A DNA stretch of 64,000 nucleotides from Guillardia theta CCMP2712 (lineage: Eukaryota; Cryptophyceae; Pyrenomonadales; Geminigeraceae), in contig NW_005434638.1 of NCBI RefSeq assembly GCF_000315625.1, forward strand, positions 189,300 through 253,299, read 5' to 3'. The stretch's first letter is position 1, and each line of letters opens with the position of its first letter. Of the stretch, positions 46,901 through 58,900 are shown in pieces. The notes below the pieces were generated by a model. The model saw only the letters and a program-made list of their open reading frames with translations. It ran no database searches and was not told the DNA's origin. A program made the position numbers and the translations under genes.

Positions 46901-49900
46901 TGAAGTGAATGTGTGAAGCGGTAAGTTCAAGGTCATCAACCTGAATACATACTCCTGTGTGTTTTGAGGATACAATGACGTGAATTCGAGCAAGTCGAAG
47001 GATGACGCTTCTGTCAAAGTTTCAACTTGAAGACTCTGCGTTATTACAACAGAGCGAGTCTTTTCGAACCTCGAATCTGCTCGGGCTTGAACGGAAGTCT
47101 CGGAAATCCAATCCGATGCGCTGCTTCCAGTGTTGGCTACTCTTGTGACAGGTGTGACTACACCAAACGATCCACGTGTAAAGAGGAAAGAGTTGTTTGA
47201 GGAAGATCCAAAGTTTGCTGAAGAGACAGCCAACAACACTGGTTTGTCGAAAGACAAGGCCTCCGATGTAGATGCAGCTGCTCCAAATGCTGTCAATACA
47301 AAAGGCTGTGTATGTTGACTTGTTCTGCAGTCCACCAATGCCTTTATCGCTGATGAATTCGACCAGTCAGTGCTCTCGGCACTGGTAAAACCGATCGAGA
47401 GACTGGCAGACAAAGCCCCAAGATCACTTGTGATTCTGTACTCCAAGACACCATGGCCTCCAACATTGCTGAGAGTAGAAACGAGATCTGATATTACGTC
47501 ATAGGAGACGCTTTCAGTGAGAGTGCCGGTAGAGCCTGCGACTGTGACTGATACTTTCATGGAACGTGAGAACCCATACGAAGGCAGGGCATAAATGCTG
47601 GTCTCCGAAGCCCAAACCGTGCCTTCAGCAGCTGTAGCTGAGATCACAGCAGAAGTTGTTAGACCAAAACTTGTGTAGGAGAGTTGATTGACACCGATTA
47701 GTTCGAAATTGGTATGTGGGATGACATTTCTATCTGGAACAGAGCTGACAATGTACACGTCATAGGATGAAGCTTCTGTCAAGGTCGAACTGACCGCTGC
47801 AGCTGTAAGAATCATCGTCAGGCTGCTCCCAGATCCAGAGCTTGTTTTACAAGTTGAGCTGCTCTCTGAGGCCCAGGTCGTGGCTTCACAAGCGGTATGG
47901 CTGATTGCAGCAGAAACGCTTAAATCACTAGGAAAGAAAGAGATATTCAAGATTGCGTATGTGTCTCTGTATAGGTGATTGCTGTATGAATCAGATGCAA
48001 TGACAACTGAATCATAAGAAAGGGAATCAGTTATCGTCCCTGCAGACTGAATGCTGGTCACGACCACTGACAATGTCTGCCTCGAAGTTGTTGCGAGTGG
48101 AGGCATACAAAGGATACTTGAAGTTGACTGCCATTCGGTACTTTGAGCCACTGTCTGACCCAGCCTCGTATTCAAGGTCAAGCGGGGAAAGTTTCCCAGA
48201 GATGGACGCAACAAAGTCAGCTGTGAGGCCTGATATTTGACAAGCAGGTTTGCGTTCTGAATGTCCGTCAGAGTAGTCATATCGAAACTGTACAATCGAC
48301 TTGTCGAGCTGGTAGTCACGGCAGTAGTTAAGATCAATCCTCGACTGGCACTGGTACCTTGAGAGACAAGCGCACATAAAGAAGTCAACGACGTCCATGA
48401 TGTCATTTCTGCTCCAGTCCCACCTATCCTGGAGGCTTCAGACAAGCTTTGATATCCACTACCAATGGGGAACCAGATGAAGCTCTCAGTGCGATCATAG
48501 AAATTTTGGCGTGCGGGTATTAGGTCAGAGAGCTGTAAGCTGTACGATATGGACTCCGTGATCGATTGAATGACACCAGCGCTGGAAGATATTGAGACCG
48601 GGCGGGAAGAGATGAAGCCTGCACTAGTCTTGACCGTCAATGACGAGACTGAGTACCAATCAGTGCTTGGTGATACACTTTGCCCTAAGGATGTTCGCAC
48701 AGTGCTTGACTGAAGCCAACCTGAATGACATGAAATATGAATCATCATACTGGAATTGGACGCTAAATTCGAAGGTTGGAATGCGGTGATCGAGTCCATT
48801 TCTATTGTGACCCCCTCAGTTACTGTGGATAAAAGATTGGACGCGGTCAAAACTACTTTCTGACTTCTTTCTGGGAGTTCTAACTGTTTGCATGAGATTG
48901 ATACTGTGCTAGCCCAAAAAGTACTTTCACAAGAAGACATACCAATACGAAGAGCAGCAGAAAATTGGCGGACATCTGACATACTGAGGTTCAACAGGCT
49001 TGATCTGGAGCCAGGCTGAAGATTGATACTGAAACCGGATGAGATCTGAACAGCATCAAACGTCAATAACGATGTAATTGTGCCCATAGAAACACCCTGG
49101 GAGATCGTGAAATGAATGCTTCCCTGTAATCCATATCCAACCTTGCACGTAAGAGCATCAGGGGACGACCAGTCTGTGTATTCGGCCTCTGAAACTCCGA
49201 TGGATGAGCGGCTGCTAATTCCGTAGCTCGGCAGCGTTACATTCGAAGCGAAGACAATGCAACCAGGGACGAACAAGTTGGTGGAATTCATTACGAATTG
49301 AGCCAAGAGATCATAGGAATACGCCGACGAGACGGATCCTAGATCAAGCGATTGAGTCACTGATATTCCAAGGGATGTGGAGAAGGAGCTTGAGTATTTC
49401 GTGTAAATCAGACTATCAGACAGCCACATAGTGCTCTCACATGCCGTTCTTCCAATTGAAGACTTCAAAGATAAGAACAAACTTTGAGTCGAATTGTTCA
49501 AAACCCTGAGAATGTGAACATTTTGAACAGAATTTGATCCTTCTACACCAGAGATGTAAGTGGAATCATACGATGCAGCGTGGGAAAGGGAAGCTGAAGA
49601 TCCCGAAGACGTCAAAACTATGCCCAAGCTTCTTCCAGTCCCTCTTGCACACAAGGAGGATACTGCACTACTGCTAAACCATGCAGAGGCCTCAGAGGGC
49701 GTCCCGTATATGCTCGCACGAATAGTGTTGTCATATTTCGCCCGACTTGTGCCTGTTGTTTGCAGAAACACTTCACTTGGCAGAATATTTTGATAGTGAG
49801 ACGAAGATAGTGACATTGGATCGTAGGATATGAGTGAGGTCGCAGTAGCGACACCAACAGCCGTCAAGACCACGCTAGAAGACTTCCGTATGGTGCTGTG

Positions 49901-52900
49901 TGAGACGCCGACGATAGAAGTTGTAGAAATCCACGTGGTAGATTCGGATGAGGAAGATCCGAGTCGTAAGAGGGAAGAATAAGGTCGTTGATTGAAGTCA
50001 ACAAGAGTTGAAATGACAACAACGTCCTTCTGATTTGCGACAGCGTTCGTGCGACTTGATGAAATGAACAGAGTATCGATGGACAGCAATTCTGTTATGG
50101 TACTGATTTTGTGTTGGATCGTTATAAGCACGCTAGCGCTATGCGTCGGAGTCATGGTTGCTTTGCACTTTGCGCTTGTTTCTGACGACCACTCTGTAAC
50201 TTGACAGCTCGTAAAGCTGATGCGTGCGGCAGCAGTTACGTACTGTGATAGAAAACCAACGCCTTGTAGTGTTATGGATATCGATCCCGTCTGAGCCAAG
50301 TTCTGCATGGTTGCACCTGAAATACTCGCGGAATTGAAGGTGAACATGTCAAGCTTAGTGCTGACTTTCGTTCCAGCCGTCACCACTACGGCAGTTTGAA
50401 ACGTAGAAAGCTTTCCCTTGCTGATCAAGAGTGCGGTGTCTGATATCCAAGACGAAGATTCAGCTGGGGAATACCCGATCATGGAGAGAAATGTATGATC
50501 TGACAATCCGAAGCGAGAACCAAACACGCTTACAAGACTAGCCACCCCTACGTACATGTTTTGAGGACTTGACGATATCAGCGTCTGTGTGTCAAAGGTT
50601 ACCAACTCTGTCCGGGATGTGGCGACACCTCCTGATGAAATCACAAAACTATGAGTGGATGAGAATCCACTAGCAAAACATCGGACTATGGTGTCGGATA
50701 GCCATTCCGTACTTTCACAGGAAGAAGAAGCAATCCTCCCGCTGCTTGTAGCGAACAGAAGAGCTAGGGTTGTGCTATTTTGAAATATTTGTGCAGTAGC
50801 TTTGTCTGCCAAATTCCATGAATAATTCTTGCTGTAGTACAAAGAACCCAACCCTGCGTAAAAATCGTTGTCAGAAATCAATAATGGCACACCAAACACA
50901 TACCATCAAAGCTGAATGCTTCACTCTGACTTGACACGATGGAATAGGATGTTATCAGCATCGACAGAGTCTGACCATATCCTTCATGAAATCTACATGA
51001 TATCGAGTACTCTGACCCCCACTGAGTGGAATCTGCTGCTGATCCACTCATCCTTGCAGACATTGTATCAGAAAGGAAGGAATAGTACTGAATTGCGATC
51101 ATATTCTCTTTTGCAAGATTTTGAGCCGACGTGTTCTGAATACTCAACGAATCCATTGAGAATAATTTGGTGAGGGTTCCAACTTGATCGTACAGAGAAA
51201 TTGCGACGCTTTTTGACGAAAATCCCACAACTTCATTAAGGCACACTATCGAACTTGAAGTGATCCAATACGTTCTCTCACAGGGAGTTCCAGAAATGCG
51301 AATGGATGAGGATAAAATTGTTTTGGTTGCATTCTGGACAAGTAGGATCATATCATTCTGATTTCGGGGAATGTTAGATACGTTTGACGGTGAGAATGAG
51401 ATGTGGTCAAAGGAGAATGACTCTGTCATAGTTGATGTTAAACCATGACTGGTCAACCGGATTGATTGAGAAAGGTGTGATCCCAAACCGATGATACACG
51501 ATACTTGTGAATTGGACGTCCATTCCGTCGATTCCATTCGTGAAAATTCAACATTAGACTGCAAGCTATTATCATAAATGCCATAATCTCCTGAAATTGT
51601 TGCCATGGCACCAATACCAATTGATGGTGCATTTTTTAGACTGATGTCTGATATCACAAAATCATCATAAGTGAAGAAACCAGAAACGCTGGCGACTTTA
51701 ACCCCAGCTGTTGATACAATATCTTTAGTGCGGTAAATTCCAAATGGTGTCTTGCATCCTATAGAACTATCGGATTTCCAGGCAGACGATTCACATCTCG
51801 TCAAATGAATTCGTTGCTGTGACGTCACATCGTGCTTGACAAGACTGATGTCTATCAAGACGAAAAGTGGAGCTGAACTGTTGATAGAGAGTGATGTCAA
51901 TGGGACGTGATTTGACTGGCTCAATCTGGTTATGGATAAGCTGTCATAAGACATCATTCGAGTTGTCGTCCCTACTTGCACTCCAGAAGTCACTTCCATT
52001 CGTCGAGTAAGACCCACACCAGACGCCCTTGTAGCCGACAAACTAGTTGCACTGGTCCACTGCGTTGATTCACAGCCCGAAACAGAAATTCTAGCTTTCA
52101 ACGACTGGTCCAGCTGCCAGCCAGCACCAACAAACTCATAAGGAGGAGTTGAGAATTGCCCCACGTTGGTTGACTTTGAACTACCATAAAAGCTTGGCGT
52201 CTCATACTGCAGAGCTTCAGTCAAACTGCTTGATGATCTCACGACCGTCGCTGATAGCGATTTAGTGCTTCCTCCACCTGCTGCAAACTTCATTGAGAGA
52301 GTCGTGTCTGATACCCAACCAGAGTATGTCGACCCTGTCCCTCCAATTCTCTGGCGCGAGGAGGATACAAATGAGCCGAAATTTAAGCCAAGCACAAGGA
52401 CGGAATTGGTGTAATAGGTGCACCATCCGCAGGTTCGGCAATAACTTTCAACATGAGGCACATGCAGGTATAATTCAGAGCATTTCAGCCCCGATGAAGC
52501 ATATTGACCCTCTTGTAGATTATCACACATAGTGATGGGATAAGCAGTTGTTCCATCATAATTCAGTTTGTTGCATAATCGATACTGTGAGATGGAGGAA
52601 TCGTAAAAAACTGCTAGACACGGACATACATTCGCTCCCACACACAGTGAAGGCAGTATGTCACAAATTCGCTCTGCTTCGTTCAGTGTATCATAAGTTC
52701 CTCCGGCTGTTCCTTGCTCACAAGAGCCCAAGAGCTGCACAAACTTGAGAGATCCTTCAGAAGGCAATCGTCCCGCATTGATGCTAGATATTACGTTCGA
52801 ATCATACGAAACAATCTCTGTGCTGCCACCATAATTTCGAGATACCGAGACTGCTGTGGAGAGGCTGTGCGATAAGCCTCTTGGAACCTTACCTGTGATT

Positions 52901-55900
52901 GTTGAATCACTTGTCCAAATGGTTTCAGCACAGGAGCTTCCGGTATCTTGAGGAAATCCGATTCTTGACCGTGCTGTGTAACCTTCCAGCCCAAAGTTCT
53001 CACCGATAGAAACGAGTAATGCAGTTGGATTCAAACACGCGAAATTGAAAGCTGAATTCGCCAATACTGTCAAATTCATCGATTGGTTAAACCCAAAAGA
53101 TGGACTCGAAAAAGAAAACGCATACGTAATGCTTCCTGCAACCTTCCCTACGGTCACACCAGATATGAGGTTCTTGCCGACACCATGCGCAGGTAAACTA
53201 GCCATCGAAGTTACTGAAATCCAGGAACTCTTCTCCGATGCAGAGGAACCAATCCTGCTTGAAATACTTGCATCAAAGGTTGGGGACAAGATTGCACCAT
53301 ATAGAATCGTTGGGATCAGCGACGTGGATGGTACATTGTTCGGCAGCAATCTTCTGAGGCTTGGACTGTCATAGGTGAAGAATTGAGAAACAGTCAAGCC
53401 TGGAGTTTGAAGTTGCGACTGCAAAGTCACGATAAGATCCATGTACAAGTTGTTGAAACCAGCTATGAACGTGGAGGGCAAAGAAGTGTCTGAAACCCAT
53501 TGAGTGATCATGGCAGCAGACCCACCAGCTCTTGAAGCTGCCGTATAGTCTGCTTCACCAAAGTTCTGCCCGAAAAGAGTAATCCTTGAACCTCGCATTG
53601 GCAGGTTGGATAGAGCCACTCCGTATAAAGATGGGGCGTCGTATGAGAATGTCGCAAAGACTGTCGGCATGGAAACATGATCAAACAGCTTGACGGTGAC
53701 GTTGTTGCAGCACCCCACTCCAGGACTTGAAAGCGCACGGATTAGAGAGGAAGAATACCATGTTACTCTTTCGCTAGCAGCGTCAATCAAGGTAGAACCA
53801 ATGAAGACAGATACAGGACATACCGGTGCGGGTTGATCGCCCAGATTTGATCCGACAACGGTCAATAGAGTTCCACCACTTGTTGGACCATTCCATGGCA
53901 CGGAGTATGCTACTTCTGGAAGATTGGCAAAATACTGAAAGGGGGCAGATTGGATGGGATATCCATGATAAAAATTATTTCCTGGTATAGTCTCAAAAAC
54001 CGGAACGTCCGAATTCTGCCAACGTAACTTGAATACAGATCCGAATGGCTGAACCGCAGGGTCCGGTTTTTTCAGGTACTCCAGCTTAAAATCGAAATAG
54101 TTCACTGTGTCAAGATATAATGGAGCATTAAACGATGTCGCATCAAGGCTTTCCCACTGGTCCACAAGGAGTTTGTTGTTGATCCAAAGTCGCACTCTTT
54201 CATCACTTACGAGGACATTCACGTTTTCATAATTTATTTGCGATACTTCTCCAATGGAAAGCTGTACCTCGTATGTGCTTGGATAATCTGGCTTCAAGAA
54301 TCCAGTCCATCGAACTGAGAAAGGGTTGTCGCCTACATAATTTAGGCCATCCAACTCGACGTTTCTTGGCAGACTACACTGGCAAGGTATTCCATTACAT
54401 TGAATACATGCGGAGGAGAAGTCGATGTTGGGCTCAAGCAGTGAAGCTGCTGCTGTGCTCTCATTCAGGTTGTCACTAGCGTAGTAGGTCGCAGCAAGCT
54501 CAATGCCGTTCAATAAGGAAACGAAGATCCAATCTCCCGAGCTCTGGCCCACATATGACACTTCATAGTACCCAAAATTGGTCCAGGTAACAGACGAGTA
54601 GGTGGTTCGACTGGATTCTTGCTGATACTGGAAGTTTGGTGCATTAGTGAGTCGAACAAGCCATACAGCTTGGTCATCAGAGATTGTGTTCCCGTAGGCA
54701 TCCCGAGCGATAATTGTGAAGCTGGTCTCAGAACAAACTCTTGACAAAGTCAGACCCAACCCAAACGCTTGACTGGTGGAAGCGCAAGGAAACTGCGAAT
54801 TGCTCCGAATTGGAGCAGGAAAGCCCAGCAGGGTGTACGCTTGGAATAGATCAGTGGAAGGCACAATTCTGAACGGGTTTTGCAAGTATGACCATCGGAA
54901 TTCAAATTTGGCACTGCCAGAAATTTGTCGATATTTGACCTCAATCGGCAAGAATGGAGTGATCGCCGATTTTGAAAGGACCGTTGCACTGGGACTCAAG
55001 GAATTAATGGACACCCATTGATCAATAATGATTGAGTTGTCCATCCAAACTTTGACTCTTTCGTCGGCTCCACCAACCAACGACTGGAAAGTGTAGACTG
55101 ATACGTACTTCAACTGAATATACCCACTCCAGCGCACAGAGAACGATTGACTACTTGTCAAAGAAGGATTCAAGAAGTCGTTTTCAGAATTCAAAGCTAA
55201 GTATGGGTCAACGCTGCTCTTCTTTGGATTTCGCATCATGTAATTGTCATAATACGTCGCGATCAGTCCTCCACCTGTAACGAGCTGAACGTAGATAGAA
55301 TGAGTCCCAGCCAAAGTGATTGCCGTGTAATTGACGAAATATTGTCCAGAACCTGAGTCCTTCACGTTTCCTCGAGTAATTTCTGGACCACAACAAGAAT
55401 AAATTCGCACAGTATAAAAGTCACCTCCAGATGTTTTCTGATTGTAGAACGCGTCAACAGATTGTATGGTGAAGGAATTGATCAATCCTGCAGTCGATAA
55501 CGATACATCATTTCCAAATGAGAAAGACTTAGATGCGCAAGTCGTGGCCGGCAAGACATTCACTCTCCAAGGTTGACCAATCAAATCAAGATTCCAACTG
55601 AAGAGTTGAGCTTGAAGGTAGGACCTCGGAGCTGTTTGAGACTCCCACATCAACGAAAGCAATTGCGGCCCTTCATAATGTTTGTATTCGATTCGAAGGG
55701 GATAGGATGAAAGCTGCTGAAAGGAAAGAGTGACTTGTTTCTGCAGAAGAATCTTGACCGCAAAGTTGCTGCCATCGGCGTATTCAGCATCCAAGCTTGT
55801 CCACTGGTCGATGATCATATGATGATCCAGCCAAACCCTCACTCGGTCACTTTTGGTTGCTCCCATGCATGCCCAGAATGTGTATTCATTAAGTTCCGTC

Positions 55901-58900
55901 GGAGTGATAAAACCAGTCCACCTCGCACTGTATGTGTAACTGTCAGTGAGGCTCAAACTATAGCCCCCTTCCGATAAAGGAGGAGGCTGAGTACCCTGAA
56001 CAGAGCCAGGGACCACGCCTGGGTCAGATTGAATGAAAAGGCTCAAATACTTGTAAGACTCAATGGACTTGACCGCCAATGATGTTGAGAGATCGACATC
56101 GTCAAAGAAGGTAGCCTGCAGCCCATATGGTATTGAGAAGCTGGCATACAAAACCGAAGGTCCTGCCTTTGTGATTGACTTGAAGCTCACTACAAAAGAG
56201 TTTGCAGACGATGAGATGGATCCTTGTGAAACTAAGACATTCTCAGATGAAACATTCCATTGCGGGGAAACTTGACGGACAGAAAAAGAGCTAACGACGT
56301 CCTGATTGATTGAGGTCGGGTTCCCATACTCGTCTTGTGCTACAACGGTGAAGGTGCTCGAGAGCCCTGCACTGGCTAAGCTCAATCCATACCCATGCAC
56401 CATTGATCGTTCGCTGCAAAATGTCGAAGGGGCCAGGAAAACAGCGATGGGAAGAGGTTGTCGCTGAACTAGGATAGATAATCGTGATGAGGGAACGACC
56501 TGCTGGAGGATCACGGCTATGTCTGAAGTCTCCCAAGCCATCTGAAGCCCTCGTCCACCAGTAGAATCTTTGTAATCAATCGTTATGGTGTAGAAATTCT
56601 GAGCTGGACATTCGAATTGATACGTTTGTGCAATATTGATCGAGTTTAAGCTTTCCCACTGATCTATCAACAGATTACCTTCCATCCAAAATCTGACGCG
56701 CTCGTCGGTCTCTTTGACCGAGAGAGTAAAAGTATACGCTTGAGGATATGCTGCTTGTATGTATCCCTGCCATCGAATGGACAAACTGCTTTTTCCTTCC
56801 GTAATGGAGCGGGGAACTCCAGGGTACAAATCGAATGTGCAATATGCATCCGCACAGGACGAACTCGAAAAGTCTATTGTGTCAGTTAGTATCGAATAAA
56901 TTGGCACAGTCATGTCAGGGAAATCATAGAAAGTCGCGAATAGTCCAACATTTTCATAAGAACTTTCTTCAGAAAGGACTTCAGTGCGATACAGAAAAGT
57001 CGGATCTAGTTCCGTCCTGACAATGTATTTGGGACATAGACATCTGAATTGCACAGTGCATGAAAAATCGTTCAACTTCAAGTTGAGATATATCTTTCCT
57101 GTCGCAACTTCAACAAAACACCCTGAAGGTTTGGAAATGCTTTCGACTGTCTCAATACCAGGTGAAAGATATCCTAGTGAGGTGGCTATCTCCTGACATT
57201 CTTGCAGGTTGAGTGTAATTTCGTCACAAATTCCAGAATCATGCTGAAAGACGTCATAGTAAGTCCAATTCAAAAGAAAATATGCAGCTTGAGTGATTGC
57301 GTGTTGATAATCAACTCTGATTGCTTTGAGAGATTGTATAACTTGAAAATCATAGATTGGAATCGAAGTAGTGTTCCACTGTGAGTCTAGACTTGTCCAT
57401 TGATCAATGAGGAGTTGATTATCTATCCACAACCTGATCCTGTCACTCTTACTTCCCAGGACTGCAAAGAAGCTATTGAATTGCCCCAAGGAAATCATTC
57501 CTGATAAGCGCAAAGACATTGGCTGAAATCTCCCCGACAGAAACTTGAAAGATTCATTTATGGCATTCAGTGGCTCCACCAGGAGGGGCTCTTGGAAATC
57601 CAACCCTGCATAGTACGTTGCCATCAAACCGTTTCCAACCACAAACGCAGCCTCGAGCTGATGAGTGCCAGAATCCGTACGGACATACGAGGCAACACGT
57701 TCGCCAAGGACGATGTCGAAGTCAACACTCATGGGAGTCCACGAACCGTTCGATTCGATGAAATATGCCACAAACAGATCGTCAGCATTCTGCTTCACGT
57801 TTTGAAATTCATCTCTAGACTCAATGAGAAACGTTGACAGAAAACCAACAGTACTGAGAGTCAGAAAGGTCCCGCGTAAATGGGAGAACGATGCGCAAAC
57901 GATGGATGGTTCTACTGTAACCGAGAAAGGAAAAGGACTATTTGCAATAGAGACAGGGCTATGATATAAGATAGAAACAGGAATCTGACCCTCGAAGGAT
58001 TCAGGATCATTCCATTCCAACTGGCAGAAGGAATTAGGTGAGCTACGATAGAATAGAACATCAATGCTGTAATACTTATTCCCCAAAAGTTTGATGCTGG
58101 ATCTGGAAGGATTTTTGACGTAATCTAAGACAATTTGGCCGTTCAGTCTCAGGACAAGTCTTCCCTGGCAATTTGAGGAAAATGTGTAGGTGGAAGTTAC
58201 CAAAATTTGTATGAAACCCATCCAACGGACAGAATTGACAGAGGAATAATTTCTATAAAGGTCATTCGAATCGAATAAAATTTGACTATCCACCTGAGTG
58301 AAAACAGGCTGCTGCATTGCAGTATCCTGGAAGTAAACGCCAAGTAATCCTGCGCTTCTCACAAGAGCAACATTCAGCTGGAATGATCCAGCTTTAGATG
58401 ACATGATTCTGAATCTCTGGAGATCAGATTCGCTCAAGTCTAATTCACCCAAACTGGCACAGGAAAACAAGTTGGTGTACTGTCCTGATCGCTCCCGCCA
58501 CAGTGGACCGTTTTCAGGCTGAACCTCACCATCGAACAGGGTGCTCACGAAAGTTGGATCTGGTATCAAATTTTGAAATTCATCGCGCATGATAATAGAA
58601 TATGTAGCGTATACTCCAGCAGTGAGTGTTGTCACCCCAGAGACAATGCTCTGTGACGCACTTGCAATGCTTGGGAGCACGGTTATAGAATGGGGAAAGC
58701 CCTCAACTCTAGCGTTGGTATACAACAAGTATCGATCTTGATTGGAAGAGAATGTCAAACCGCTGGGAAACGTCTCATTTGCTCCCAGTTCAATTTGTGA
58801 CAACTCAATCTTCAAGCTGTAAAACTTGCTTGATAATTCTCTGAAGTCGTACGTCCCGCTGCTCTCCCTCCCCCCGTCTAGACTGCTCCAGTGATCCAAG

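Larger units (their letters stand above)
34940..53940 (-). other. IPT/TIG repeat region of the giant protein, about 70 repeats
   Basis: Starts at the NGPTSGGTLLTVVGSNLG repeat near 53880 and ends at GPSAGGTVLTIYGTNFG near 35160. The 3' third (38800-35000) is the most canonical (P..G...G.T.ITI.G.NFG). The centre (50850-42000) is more degenerate, often losing the 'GG..ITI' strand but keeping S.(C/A)E.T.W.S.TS and FSYD. Cysteine-rich inserts interrupt repeats near 45230-44970 and 52760-52390. Confidence 0.9.
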
